Assembly (NCBI RefSeq): GCF_947501905.1
Contig: NZ_CANMXL010000003.1
Coordinates: 558,001 to 622,000 of the forward strand
Source: an uncultured Winogradskyella sp.
GTDB lineage: Bacteria > Bacteroidota > Bacteroidia > Flavobacteriales > Flavobacteriaceae
Length of the DNA stretch: 64,000 bases
Direction: 5' to 3'
In this document: positions 17,826 to 26,312 of the stretch, one piece after another
How the letters are laid out: each line of letters opens with the position of its first letter
How positions within the stretch are numbered: position 1 is the stretch's first letter
Notes under the pieces: model-generated
Databases searched by the model: none
Seen by the model: the letters and a program-made list of their open reading frames with translations, nothing else
Told to the model about the DNA's origin: nothing
Translations under genes and position numbers: made by a program

Positions 17826-18971
17826 ATGAAGCTTAATAAACAAGATATATTAAATGCGCTTAAAACCATAACAGTTCCTGGTGAAGGGCAAAATATGGTT
17901 GATAGTGGTGCGGTTACTAATGTAGTGACGTTTGCAGATGAAGTAATTGTAGATTTAACAATAAAAAACCCAAGTCTTCAAGCACGTAAAAAAGCAGAAG
18001 TTGAGATTTTACAAACTATACATCGTGAAGTTTACGAAAAGGCTAAAATAAAAGTCAATATAAAAGTTGAAGCACCAGCTGCAGCTCCAAAACAAACTAA
18101 TGAAATAAAAGGAAAACCTATTCCAGGAATTTCTAATATAGTTGCAGTAGCCTCAGGAAAAGGTGGTGTTGGTAAATCTACTGTTACAGCAAATTTAGCA
18201 GTGACTTTAGCTAAAATGGGCTTTAAAGTAGGTGTTCTAGATGCGGATATTTATGGGCCGTCAATCCCAATAATGTTCGATGTTGCTTCAGAAAGACCGC
18301 TGTCTGTTAATGTAGATGGAAAATCTAAAATGAAACCTATCGAAAACTATGGTGTAAAAGTTTTATCAATAGGATTTTTCACAAAACCAGACCAGGCTGT
18401 AATTTGGCGTGGACCAATGGCTTCGAAAGCATTAAATCAAATGATTTTTGATGCCGCATGGGGCGAATTAGATTTCTTATTATTAGACTTGCCTCCAGGA
18501 ACAGGAGATATTCACTTGAGTATCATGCAAGCATTACCAATTACTGGAGCGGTTATCGTTAGTACACCACAGAATGTAGCTTTGGCTGATGCAAAAAAAG
18601 GTGTTGCGATGTTTCAACAAGATAGTATCAATGTGCCAGTTTTAGGAATTATAGAAAACATGGCTTACTTTACGCCAGCTGAATTGCCAGAAAATAAATA
18701 TTATATCTTTGGGAAAGAAGGTGCAAAACATTTAGCAGAGGATTTAGAAGTACCTTTCTTAGGAGAAGTACCTTTAGTACAAAGTATAAGAGAAGCTGGA
18801 GATGTTGGTAGACCAGCTGCTTTACAAACAGCAACCCCAATAGAAGAAGCTTTTGAAGCGTTAACAAAAAGTGTTGTAGAGCAAGTGGTTTATAGAAATG
18901 AAGCTTTACCCGAAACAGAAGCAATAAAAATTACAACAATGGCAGGATGTTCTGCTGTAAAAAAGAAATAA
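17826..18971 (+). CDS. apbC: Mrp/NBP35-family ATP-binding Fe-S carrier protein
   Basis: The 381-residue protein joins an N-terminal DUF59/MIP18-like domain (about 1-85) to a P-loop ATPase of the Mrp/ApbC family with deviant Walker A GKGGVGKST near residue 113, DADIYGPS near 139 and DLPPGTGD near 222. The family carries or delivers [4Fe-4S] clusters. The CPxC cluster-bridging motif normally found after ENMAYF is absent here (the segment reads TPAELPENKYY); the only clear cysteine is in the C-terminal AGCSAV. It precedes the NifU-like gene by 51 bp, which supports a role in Fe-S assembly. Confidence 0.92.
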   Translation: MKLNKQDILNALKTITVPGEGQNMVDSGAVTNVVTFADEVIVDLTIKNPSLQARKKAEVEILQTIHREVYEKAKIKVNIKVEAPAAAPKQTNEIKGKPIPGISNIVAVASGKGGVGKSTVTANLAVTLAKMGFKVGVLDADIYGPSIPIMFDVASERPLSVNVDGKSKMKPIENYGVKVLSIGFFTKPDQAVIWRGPMASKALNQMIFDAAWGELDFLLLDLPPGTGDIHLSIMQALPITGAVIVSTPQNVALADAKKGVAMFQQDSINVPVLGIIENMAYFTPAELPENKYYIFGKEGAKHLAEDLEVPFLGEVPLVQSIREAGDVGRPAALQTATPIEEAFEALTKSVVEQVVYRNEALPETEAIKITTMAGCSAVKKK

Positions 18972-19022
18972 AATGAATTCATAGGTTAATCTTAACTTCA
19001 TGAATTCCATTAAATAAAAATT

Positions 19023-19262
19023 ATGACTGGTGAACAATTAAAAGAAAATGTAGAGAAGGCACTAGACGAAATTCGCCCATTTCTTCAGAGCGATGGAGGT
19101 GATATTTCTTTGCTTTCTATAGAGGATGATAAGTTTGTTAAAGTGCAGTTGCAAGGCGCATGTATTGCTTGTAGCGTTAATCAAATGACTTTAAAATCTG
19201 GAGTAGAAATGACTATTAAAAAGTATGCACCACAGATAGAAAAAGTGATTAACGTCGAATAG
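19023..19262 (+). CDS. NifU C-terminal domain (NfuA-like) Fe-S scaffold protein
   Basis: This 79-residue protein consists only of the NifU C-terminal domain. LDEIRPFLQSDGGDI near the N-terminus and GACIACSVNQMTLK near residue 44 give the CxxC motif that binds a [4Fe-4S] cluster in a homodimer. It probably passes clusters to client proteins. Its location between the Mrp-family ATPase and the ferredoxin system fits that role. Confidence 0.93.
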   Translation: MTGEQLKENVEKALDEIRPFLQSDGGDISLLSIEDDKFVKVQLQGACIACSVNQMTLKSGVEMTIKKYAPQIEKVINVE

Positions 19263-19285
19263 TTTAAAATGACTTTTATCACACT

Positions 19286-19312
19286 TTGGAAAGAAGCATA
19301 GTATTAGTTTTG
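19286..19312 (+). promoter_or_regulatory. Promoter of the FAD reductase-ferredoxin operon
   Basis: TTG at 19286-19288 and TAGTTTTG at 19305-19312 with a 16-bp spacer; spacing is one base short of the usual range. The ATG is 20 bp downstream. Confidence 0.5.
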
Positions 19313-19332
19313 CTTTTCAATATTACAATTCA

Positions 19333-20388
19333 ATGATTACAACAGATATAATTATTATCGGTGCTGGCCCAACTGGGCTTTTTGCCGTTTTTGAGGCAGG
19401 TTTACTTAAACTCAAATGTCATCTTATTGATGCATTGCCTCAACCAGGAGGACAATGCTCTGAGATATATCCCAAAAAACCTATTTACGATATTCCTGCA
19501 TACCCAGAGATTTTGGCAGGTGATTTAACAGATAAGTTATTAGAACAGTGTAAACAATTTGAGCCAGGTTTTACGCTTGGTGAACGTGCAGAAACTATAG
19601 ATAAACAAGAAGACGGAACATTTATTGTCACAACCAATAAAGGTACTAAACATCAAGCGCCTGTTGTTGCTATTGCAAGCGGTTTGGGAAGTTTTGAGCC
19701 TCGTAAACCATTATTAGGTAACATTACAGATTTTGAAGATAAAGGTGTAGAATATATTATAAAAGAGCCAGAGCTCTATCGTGACAAAAATGTCATCATA
19801 GCTGGTGGTGGCGATTCTGCTTTAGACTGGAGTATCTTTTTAGCAGATGTAGCAAAAAGTGTCACTTTAGTGCATAGACGCAATGAGTTTAGAGGACATT
19901 TAGATTCTGTTGAAAAAGTTCAAGAATTAAAAAACTCAGGAAAAATAAGTCTAATTACACCTGCAGAAATCACCGCGATTATTGGTGATGATAAAGTTGA
20001 AGCACTAGAAATTACCAAAAAAGATGAAGCGCCATTTACTATAGAAACAGACCATTTTATTCCGCTTTTTGGGTTATCACCAAAACTAGGACCAATAGCC
20101 AATTGGGGCTTAGAAATTGAAAAAAATGCTATTAAGGTTAATAATGCGTTAGATTACCAAACTAATATTCCAGGTATTTTTGCCATTGGTGATGGAAATA
20201 TATATCCAGGAAAATTAAAACTGATTCTTTGCGGTTTCCATGAAGCTACATTAATGTGTCAAGCGGCTTACAAAATCATAAATCCAGGGAAACGTTATGT
20301 GCTAAAGTATACTACTGTAGCTGGTATCGATGGTTTTGATGGGACGCGTAAAGAAGCACCAAAGGCTGTGGTAAAAACAATTGATTAA
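19333..20388 (+). CDS. Ferredoxin--NAD(P)+ reductase, thioredoxin reductase-like type
   Basis: The 351-residue flavoprotein has an FAD-binding motif GAGPTGLFAVFEAG at residues 8-21, PGGQCSEIYP, and a second Rossmann motif IAGGGDSALDW near 155 for NAD(P)H, with a final FAIGDGNIYPG near 280. It lacks the CxxC redox centre of thioredoxin reductases, which identifies the TrxR-like ferredoxin reductase group. The 2Fe-2S ferredoxin overlaps its stop by one base and is the obvious partner. Confidence 0.92.
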   Translation: MITTDIIIIGAGPTGLFAVFEAGLLKLKCHLIDALPQPGGQCSEIYPKKPIYDIPAYPEILAGDLTDKLLEQCKQFEPGFTLGERAETIDKQEDGTFIVTTNKGTKHQAPVVAIASGLGSFEPRKPLLGNITDFEDKGVEYIIKEPELYRDKNVIIAGGGDSALDWSIFLADVAKSVTLVHRRNEFRGHLDSVEKVQELKNSGKISLITPAEITAIIGDDKVEALEITKKDEAPFTIETDHFIPLFGLSPKLGPIANWGLEIEKNAIKVNNALDYQTNIPGIFAIGDGNIYPGKLKLILCGFHEATLMCQAAYKIINPGKRYVLKYTTVAGIDGFDGTRKEAPKAVVKTID

Positions 20389-20723
20389 TGGACAGTAATG
20401 ACATAAAGATTACAATTATTGATCGTGATGGTGTAAAACATAATATCGAAGCACCTACAGATATGGCCATGAATTTGATGGAGATTGTTCGTAGTTATGA
20501 GCTTGCTCCAGAAGGTACCATTGGTGTTTGCGGAGGTATGGCAATGTGCGCATCTTGCCAATGCTATGTCAATTCCGAACACAACTTACCAGAAATGCAG
20601 GACGATGAAGAAGCTATGCTTTCGGAAGCATTTTATGTAAAAGACAATAGCCGTTTAGGATGCCAAATACATATTTCACCAGAACTTGAAGGTTTAGAAG
20701 TAGAGTTAGCTCCTGAGAGTTAA
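20388..20723 (+). CDS. 2Fe-2S ferredoxin
   Basis: The 111-residue protein has the plant/adrenodoxin-type cluster pattern: GVCGGMAMCASCQCYV (Cys-x5-Cys-x2-Cys near residues 45-54) and a later Cys in SRLGCQIHI near 88. It is expected to carry single electrons from the reductase encoded upstream, with which it overlaps by one base. The partner acceptor cannot be told from sequence. Confidence 0.93.
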   Translation: MDSNDIKITIIDRDGVKHNIEAPTDMAMNLMEIVRSYELAPEGTIGVCGGMAMCASCQCYVNSEHNLPEMQDDEEAMLSEAFYVKDNSRLGCQIHISPELEGLEVELAPES

Positions 20724-21623
20724 TCACTCAGTTTTATAATCCATCAATTTTGTTGGGCCTTCTAAAAGGATTCGCACAATTTTTAGTGTACCATCATCTG
20801 CTGTGGCAATTTGCCACTTAATAAGTGAGATAGCGCCATTTTCAATTTCAAGACCAGTAATGCTTCTTGGGTGTACACAGCTGCCGTCATTAAAAAAAGC
20901 AATATCACCAGGTTCAGGAAAGCGTGGTCTATGTGTATGACCAGCAATGGTAACTAAGTTGTTGTTTTCTGTAATCCATTTTTTTGTGCGACGTTCAACT
21001 TTTATAAGTTCCTTGTAGTTTTTTGCTGGACTTGTAGGGTCTGCAATACCCATAACATTTAATGGCTTCCAGAGCGCACGCACCATAAAACGGCTGACTT
21101 TCCAAAACAAATAATTCCACCAATCAGCTTGGTGTCCATGGCATAGAAACAATTCTTGACCAGTTTCAGAATGTTTTAAAACGATACCTTCATGATATTT
21201 AATGTCGCAAAACAAGTCTTTGTTTTCTCCAGTTTTTGCATCAAAATAGGTGTTGAGATGTTTTTTAACGTAATTCTGATTACGATACACCATATCATGA
21301 TTCCCCCATATCATATGCAATCTACCTTCATCATGAAATTGCTTCATGAGCATAAACACATTTTTGTGTGCATGCAAGATAGATTCAAATGAAAGATTTT
21401 CCCATAGTTCATCACCATCACCTAATTCAGCATAATTAAAACCTTCATTATAGTAATGCTTTAAAGCATGAAAGTAAATGTTACGATTATTAGCAAAGTC
21501 ATCAGCAAAACTATTATCACCACGATGACAATCACTAAATAAGATATACTTACTAGAGTCATTAAAAGAAATGACTTTCGCTTTATTGTAAGCTTTATCT
21601 AATCGTTTTTTTGCTGAAAACAT
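20724..21623 (-). CDS. Calcineurin-like metallophosphoesterase
   Basis: The 299-residue protein carries all metallophosphoesterase motifs in order: FSDCHRGDN near residue 29, GDGDELWE near 68, WGNHDM near 106, LCHGHQADWW near 161 and AGHTHRPRF near 226. Two metal ions are expected. The family includes UDP-2,3-diacylglucosamine hydrolases and nucleases; the substrate is not deducible. The gene converges on the ferredoxin gene with stops abutting. Confidence 0.9.
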   Translation of the reverse strand: MFSAKKRLDKAYNKAKVISFNDSSKYILFSDCHRGDNSFADDFANNRNIYFHALKHYYNEGFNYAELGDGDELWENLSFESILHAHKNVFMLMKQFHDEGRLHMIWGNHDMVYRNQNYVKKHLNTYFDAKTGENKDLFCDIKYHEGIVLKHSETGQELFLCHGHQADWWNYLFWKVSRFMVRALWKPLNVMGIADPTSPAKNYKELIKVERRTKKWITENNNLVTIAGHTHRPRFPEPGDIAFFNDGSCVHPRSITGLEIENGAISLIKWQIATADDGTLKIVRILLEGPTKLMDYKTE

Positions 21624-21640
21624 TTAGTAAATGTAAATAA

Positions 21641-21670
21641 AAAATGCTTCATGATGAGATGAAGCATTTT
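21641..21670. terminator. Terminator downstream of the acyl-CoA dehydrogenase gene
   Basis: Perfect 12-bp arms (21641-21652 and 21659-21670) flank a 6-base loop, with A4 and T4 tracts at the two ends. Confidence 0.85.
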
Positions 21671-21703
21671 CAATATTATATTTTTAAAAAGTCGTTTAGA
21701 GAC

Positions 21704-22882
21704 TTATTTAAATGCATTTAAACCTGTAACGTCTAAACCAGTAATTAGTAAGTGAATATCATGTGTGCCTTCGTAAGTAATTACACTTTCTAAATTCATC
21801 ATATGACGCATAATACTATATTCTCCACTAATACCCATACCACCTAACATTTGTCTAGCTTCGCGAGCAATTTTTATAGCCATATCTACATTATTACGTT
21901 TAGCCATAGAAATCTGAGCTGATGTTGCTCTGTTTTCATTTTTTAATTGCCCTAAACGAAAAGCTAATAACTGTGCTTTGGTAATCTCAGTAATCATCTC
22001 GGCTAATTTCTTTTGTTGAAGCTGAAACTGTCCAATAGGTTTACCAAACTGAATACGTTCTTTACTATACCTTAAAGCTGTGTCATAGCAATCCATTGCA
22101 GCACCAATGGCACCCCATGCAATACCATAACGCGCAGAATCTAAACATCCTAAAGGGGCGCCTAAACCAGATTTGTTAGGTAATAAGTTCTCTTTAGGGA
22201 CTTTGACATCCTGAAAAATAAGTTCTCCAGTGGCAGATGCTCTCAAAGACCATTTGTTATGTGTTTCTGGAGTAGAAAACCCTTCCATTCCGCGTTCAAC
22301 AATTAAACCGTGAATACGACCTTCTTCATTCTTTGCCCAAACCACAGCTACATTACAAAATGGCGAATTTGAAATCCACATTTTCGCACCATTCAACAAA
22401 TAATGGTCACCCATGTCTTTAAAATTGGTGGTCATGCCACCAGGGTTACTTCCATGGTCAGGTTCTGTCAATCCAAAACTTCCCATCCATTCTCCAGTGG
22501 CTAATTTTGGTAAGTATTTTTTGCGTTGTTCTTCAGTGCCATATTTCCAAATAGGATACATGACTAAAGACGATTGTACAGAAGCTGTACTTCTTACACC
22601 AGAATCGCCACGCTCAATCTCCTGCATGATTAAACCATAAGAAATCTGGTCTAATCCTGCGCCACCATATTCTTCAGGAATATATGGTCCAAAAGCACCT
22701 ATTTCAGCCAATCCGCCTATAATAGATTTTGGAAATTCTGCTTTCTGCGCAGCATCTTCAATTATTGGAGATACGTCACGTTTTACCCATTCGCGAGCAG
22801 CATCACGAACTAGTTTGTGTTCTTCTGAGAATAAGTCATCAAGATTATAATAATCTGGAGCTTCAAATAAATCTGGTTTCAT
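21704..22882 (-). CDS. Acyl-CoA dehydrogenase, glutaryl-CoA dehydrogenase-like
   Basis: The 392-residue flavoenzyme oxidises acyl-CoA thioesters. MGSFGLTEPDHGSNPG near residue 133 and WISNSPFCNVAVVWAK near 167 are the FAD-binding signatures, and YEGTHDIHLLITGLD at the C-terminus contains the catalytic Glu position. The ending and the EERGDSGVRSTASVQ-like region resemble glutaryl-CoA dehydrogenase of lysine/tryptophan degradation; the substrate is inferred. The gene has its own promoter with a palindrome in the spacer and its own terminator. Confidence 0.9.
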   Translation of the reverse strand: MKPDLFEAPDYYNLDDLFSEEHKLVRDAAREWVKRDVSPIIEDAAQKAEFPKSIIGGLAEIGAFGPYIPEEYGGAGLDQISYGLIMQEIERGDSGVRSTASVQSSLVMYPIWKYGTEEQRKKYLPKLATGEWMGSFGLTEPDHGSNPGGMTTNFKDMGDHYLLNGAKMWISNSPFCNVAVVWAKNEEGRIHGLIVERGMEGFSTPETHNKWSLRASATGELIFQDVKVPKENLLPNKSGLGAPLGCLDSARYGIAWGAIGAAMDCYDTALRYSKERIQFGKPIGQFQLQQKKLAEMITEITKAQLLAFRLGQLKNENRATSAQISMAKRNNVDMAIKIAREARQMLGGMGISGEYSIMRHMMNLESVITYEGTHDIHLLITGLDVTGLNAFK

Positions 22883-22943
22883 TATAAAATACTTTTAAAT
22901 ACTTAACTGAAAAATAGTAATGGACAATTAGATTTTTTTAAAT

Positions 22944-22987
22944 ACCCATTATGGGTCAAATGTAACGAAAACGTTTTCAGTGGACAA
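22944..22987 (-). promoter_or_regulatory. Promoter with two palindromic operator candidates, acyl-CoA dehydrogenase gene
   Basis: On the minus strand a TTG (22985-22987) and TACATTTG (22957-22964) are separated by 20 bp. The perfect 12-bp palindrome GAAAACGTTTTC (22967-22978) fills the spacer, and a second one, ACCCATTATGGGT (22944-22956), lies just after the -7 box. Sites in these positions are typical for repressors, so the gene is probably controlled by an acyl-CoA- or carbon-responsive regulator that is not encoded nearby. Confidence 0.65.
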
Positions 22988-22995
22988 CCAATAAA

Positions 22996-23712
22996 TTACA
23001 TTTTAAGGTAGAAATTTTTGGTAAGATTTATATAATCTTCTGTGTAATTGTGTCTTTCGTTTTCGATAATTAATTCGGAAGTTTTAATAGTCGTATGTTG
23101 AAATGAGAATTCAATTAAACTGCGTTTAATGTCAGCTTCGGGATTCCCTTTTACATGAAGAATACGTTTTGGAAATAAATGTACTTTAGATGCAAGTTCA
23201 ATAAATTTTTTTTCCTCTTTATGCGGAATGATGACAGAGAATAATCCACTTTTAGATAGTAATTGAGATGCAGCATATACCAAATGCTCAAAAGGCATAG
23301 CGTCTGTAAATCTGGCTAAATCTCTAGAAATATTTTCTGTTTTATAGTTTTCAGAATAAAACGGTGGATTACAAATAATGGTGTCGTATTTATCCTCAAC
23401 TTCTTCAACATATTCTAATAGTGACGCATGATAACAAAATAGTCTGTCTCCCCAAGGTGAGTTTTCAAAATTATCTGCACATTGTTCATATGCGTCAGCA
23501 TCTATTTCTATAACTTCTATGAGTTGAGCATTGCTTCTTTGTGCCAACATTAATGATAAAATCCCTGTCCCAGCACCAATGTCTAAAACCGAAAATGGAT
23601 GGTTTTCAATAGATGTCCATGCACCAAGTAAAACACCATCTGTGCCAATCTTCATAGCACAACGGTCTTGATTAATAGTAAATTCTTTGAATTTGAAAGG
23701 CTTAGAACTCAC
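22996..23712 (-). CDS. trmN6: tRNA1(Val) (adenine(37)-N6)-methyltransferase
   Basis: This 238-residue SAM-dependent enzyme shows VLDIGAGTGILSLMLAQ near residue 42 (SAM binding) and CNPPFYS near 113, the NPPF/Y motif of N6-adenine methyltransferases. The N-terminus FKFKEFTINQDRCAMKIGTDGVLLGAW is diagnostic for the YfiC/TrmN6 group, which modifies A37 of tRNA1-Val. It starts on the last base of rimM, so the two are coupled. Confidence 0.92.
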   Translation of the reverse strand: MSSKPFKFKEFTINQDRCAMKIGTDGVLLGAWTSIENHPFSVLDIGAGTGILSLMLAQRSNAQLIEVIEIDADAYEQCADNFENSPWGDRLFCYHASLLEYVEEVEDKYDTIICNPPFYSENYKTENISRDLARFTDAMPFEHLVYAASQLLSKSGLFSVIIPHKEEKKFIELASKVHLFPKRILHVKGNPEADIKRSLIEFSFQHTTIKTSELIIENERHNYTEDYINLTKNFYLKM

Positions 23713-24242
23713 TATTCAGAAAGGTATAAATCTATTAATCCCTCAGGTGTATTAACAATAACAGTTTTGTTATCTCTATCTATTTTAATAATAAATTTAT
23801 CATTCATAGGAATAAGAATTTCGATGCCGTTTCGGTCAACTTCAAATAAAGCTTGAGTGGTACTGTCATTGATTGCTACAATTTTTCCAACCTTACCAAA
23901 ATTTTCATCGTTCATTGTAAAACCAATCACCTCATGAAAATAGAATTTGTTGCCTTCAAGTTTTGGGAGCAAATCTAGAGGTAGGTAAAGCTCAGATTTT
24001 AAAAGTGCATCAGCATCTGCTTCATTATCAACATCTTCAAATTTTAATCGTAATAAATCAGATTTGTGTAATTGGGATGCTTCGATAAAAAAGGGAACTA
24101 GATTTCCTCTTAGATCTATAAAAATAGCATCTAAATTATCATATAAATCAGGTTCGTCGGTATCGAGTTTAGCTAAAAGTTCACCTTTAAAGCTATACTT
24201 CTTTACTATTTTTCCTAAGTAAAAACAATCGTCTTTTTTCAT
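23712..24242 (-). CDS. rimM: Ribosome maturation factor RimM
   Basis: The 176-residue protein has the N-terminal RimM beta-barrel (YLGKIVKKYSFKGELLAK) and the PRC-barrel half (FYFHEVIGFTMNDENFGKVG near residue 100). It helps assemble the head of the 30S subunit and binds S19. It sits downstream of rpsP, the common order, but a hairpin at 24351-24378 lies between them, so rimM expression may partly depend on read-through. Confidence 0.95.
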   Translation of the reverse strand: MKKDDCFYLGKIVKKYSFKGELLAKLDTDEPDLYDNLDAIFIDLRGNLVPFFIEASQLHKSDLLRLKFEDVDNEADADALLKSELYLPLDLLPKLEGNKFYFHEVIGFTMNDENFGKVGKIVAINDSTTQALFEVDRNGIEILIPMNDKFIIKIDRDNKTVIVNTPEGLIDLYLSE

Positions 24243-24261
24243 GACAAATTATTGATTTGTC

Positions 24262-24282
24262 ACCCTGAATTTATTTCAGGGT
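24262..24282. repeat. Short intergenic inverted repeat (CCCTGAATTTATTTCAGGG type)
   Basis: ACCCTGAA and TTCAGGGT arms flank a 5-base spacer. From memory, this palindrome, often preceded by GTCA, is dispersed in many Bacteroidota genomes; one copy was noticed here. Confidence 0.4.
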
Positions 24283-24350
24283 CTTCATTATTTAAATTTT
24301 AGATGCCAAAACAAGTTCAGCATTATGCAAAAGAAAGTTCTTTGCATAAA

Positions 24351-24378
24351 AAACCCAGACACAAAATGGTCTGGGTTT
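24351..24378 (-). terminator. Terminator downstream of rpsP
   Basis: AAACCCAGAC and GTCTGGGTTT are perfect 10-bp arms around an 8-base loop, with flanking A/T tracts, 22 bp after the rpsP stop. Confidence 0.8.
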
Positions 24379-24399
24379 AAAAGTATAAAAATAAATTTT

Positions 24400-24900
24400 T
24401 TACTCTTCCTCGTTAGATGCTGTAGTTTCTTCTGCAACTTCTTCTTCAACTACTGGTGTAGCTGCTGCGATACGTGCATCATTAACTGCTTTTTCAGCTT
24501 CTAATGCTTTAGCTCTTGCATCTGCATCTGCTTTAGATAAGCCATCTGCTTTTGCTTGAACCTTAGCTGCTTTTTCTTCTAACCAAGCATCGAATTTCGC
24601 TTGCGCTTGTTCTTCAGTTAGAGCTCCTTTTTTAACACCACCAGCTAAATGCTTTTTCAATAAAGCACCTTTGTAAGATAAAATAGCTCTCGCTGTATCT
24701 GTTGGTTGTGCTCCATTATCTAACCATTTAACAGCGCCATCAACATCTAATTCGATTGTTGCTGGGTTGTTGTTTGGGTTGTAAATTCCTAATTTCTCTA
24801 GGTATCTACCATCTCTTTTTGAGCGAGCATCTGCCGCTACAATCCAATAAAAAGGTTTTCCTTTTTTACCGTGTCTTTGTAATCTGATTTTTACAGGCAT
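24400..24900 (-). CDS. rpsP: 30S ribosomal protein S16
   Basis: The N-terminal 80 residues are a standard S16 (PVKIRLQRHGKKGKPFY, ARSKRDGRYLEKLGIYNP). The remaining half, about residues 85-166, is an Ala/Lys/Glu-rich helical extension that many Bacteroidota S16 proteins carry; S16 elsewhere is only 80-90 residues long. The gene has a very good consensus promoter and a terminator of its own. Confidence 0.97.
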   Translation of the reverse strand: MPVKIRLQRHGKKGKPFYWIVAADARSKRDGRYLEKLGIYNPNNNPATIELDVDGAVKWLDNGAQPTDTARAILSYKGALLKKHLAGGVKKGALTEEQAQAKFDAWLEEKAAKVQAKADGLSKADADARAKALEAEKAVNDARIAAATPVVEEEVAEETTASNEEE

Positions 24901-24947
24901 AATAATTAATTAGTTGAGGTTCTCGACCTCTGTTATTAATGAGGGCG

Positions 24948-24976
24948 CAAAGATAGGATATTTTTTTAATTTTCAA
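24948..24976 (-). promoter_or_regulatory. Promoter of rpsP
   Basis: On the minus strand TTG (24974-24976) and TATCTTTG (24948-24955) are spaced by 18 bp, a full match to the Bacteroidota consensus, 47 bp before the start codon. Confidence 0.8.
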
Positions 24977-25069
24977 GACTTTATATAATATAAAGAAATC
25001 TCAAAAAAATAATATACTTTTGATGGCAATCGAACGTTGTAAACATAGATATTTTTAAAGTAATTAAAA

Positions 25070-26149
25070 ATGAATAAGAATCTACTTTTATTGTTACTGG
25101 TTTCTATATTTTTTGGTTGTGCCGATGATGTAGAGTTTAATAACCCAGCTGTACAGGCAAATTTTGAAGGTCAATCATGGAGAGCAGTTGCCTTTAGTGC
25201 ATCTACAAAAGATGGCGGATTAATTATTAGAGGAATTAGAGGTACTGAAAAACTTTTGCTTTTCACAACTAGAACGGATGCAGGAGATTATCCTCTAGGA
25301 GGTAATAATCAAAGTGAAGCAAGGTATACAGCAGCAGATGGAACAGTATATTCTACATTAAATGCACCAGACCCATCAGTTCAAGTATTTCCTTCAGATG
25401 GTTTAATACAAATCACAAGTGTAGATCTGGTTAATAATATTGCCACAGGAGAGTTTTGGTTTAATGCATTTACAGCTGATGGTTTAAATTCAGTAAACTT
25501 TATTGATGGTGTATTCTTTCAAACTCCAATACTTCAAAACATCCTAGAATCAACAGGAGGCTCTACGTGTGACTTAGCTACGTCAACAATTAATGATTTG
25601 CAGGCAGAAATTATGGCTTTTGAGCCATCTCCTGATGTAGACTTATGCTTGCAATATCAAGCGGCATTAGAAGTTCAGGTGTTATCCTGTGTGGATAGTG
25701 ATGGAACTTTGCAAATGATGTTAGATAATGTAGATTGTAATGATGATGATGGTGATGGACTACCAAACTCATTTGAAGATGTAAATATGGATGGAAACCT
25801 TGACAATGATGATGCTGATATGGATGGTATTCCTAACTATTTAGATAATGATGATGATGGTGATGGTGTTCTTACAAACTTTGAAAATATGAGAGGTGAT
25901 ACAGATGGTGATGGCATACCAAATTATTTGGATATGGATGATGATAACGATGGAGTGCTTAGTGTTTTTGAAGGTGCTAACGCATCTCAAAACACAGATG
26001 GTGACTCTTTGGTCGATCATATAGACCCAGACGATGATGGTGATGGTATACCTACAATTGACGAAAACCCTGACCCAAATGGAGATGGTGACCCAAGTGA
26101 TGCTCTAGATACAGATATGGATGGTACGCCAGATTATCTACAGAATTAA
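25070..26149 (+). CDS. Lipoprotein with DUF6252 domain and thrombospondin type-3 repeats
   Basis: The 359-residue product has a lipoprotein signal (VSIFFGC, Cys at residue 17). Residues about 28-155 match the Bacteroidota DUF6252 domain ([24 protein letters not shown]). Residues about 220-359 are a run of Asp-rich calcium-binding TSP3/EF-hand-like repeats ([27 protein letters not shown]). Several Cys residues in the middle may form disulfides. It is probably exposed at the cell surface. A terminator follows. Confidence 0.88.
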   Translation: MNKNLLLLLLVSIFFGCADDVEFNNPAVQANFEGQSWRAVAFSASTKDGGLIIRGIRGTEKLLLFTTRTDAGDYPLGGNNQSEARYTAADGTVYSTLNAPDPSVQVFPSDGLIQITSVDLVNNIATGEFWFNAFTADGLNSVNFIDGVFFQTPILQNILESTGGSTCDLATSTINDLQAEIMAFEPSPDVDLCLQYQAALEVQVLSCVDSDGTLQMMLDNVDCNDDDGDGLPNSFEDVNMDGNLDNDDADMDGIPNYLDNDDDGDGVLTNFENMRGDTDGDGIPNYLDMDDDNDGVLSVFEGANASQNTDGDSLVDHIDPDDDGDGIPTIDENPDPNGDGDPSDALDTDMDGTPDYLQN

Positions 26150-26164
26150 AAACAATATGTATTG

Positions 26165-26193
26165 AAAAAAGCCATGCATTGCGTGGCTTTTTT
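26165..26193 (+). terminator. Terminator of the TSP3 lipoprotein gene
   Basis: A 13-bp stem with one mismatch (GCCATGC/GCGTGGC core) with A6 and T7 flanks follows the stop codon by 16 bp. Confidence 0.85.
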
Positions 26194-26312
26194 TGTTTAC
26201 AAGTGTTTATAACTTTAGTTTAAAAAAGTAGAAATTCTATGTAAGTTTATATGCTAAATTTCTTTGGATTTTTTTAGACTTTATAGCTCAATAAAAAACG
26301 ATTTAACTACAC

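Noticed and set aside
25720..26140. Tandem GATGATGATGGTGATGG-like repeats as CRISPR or satellite DNA
   Set aside because: They encode Asp-rich TSP3/EF-hand repeats inside one open reading frame, so the repetition is at protein level.
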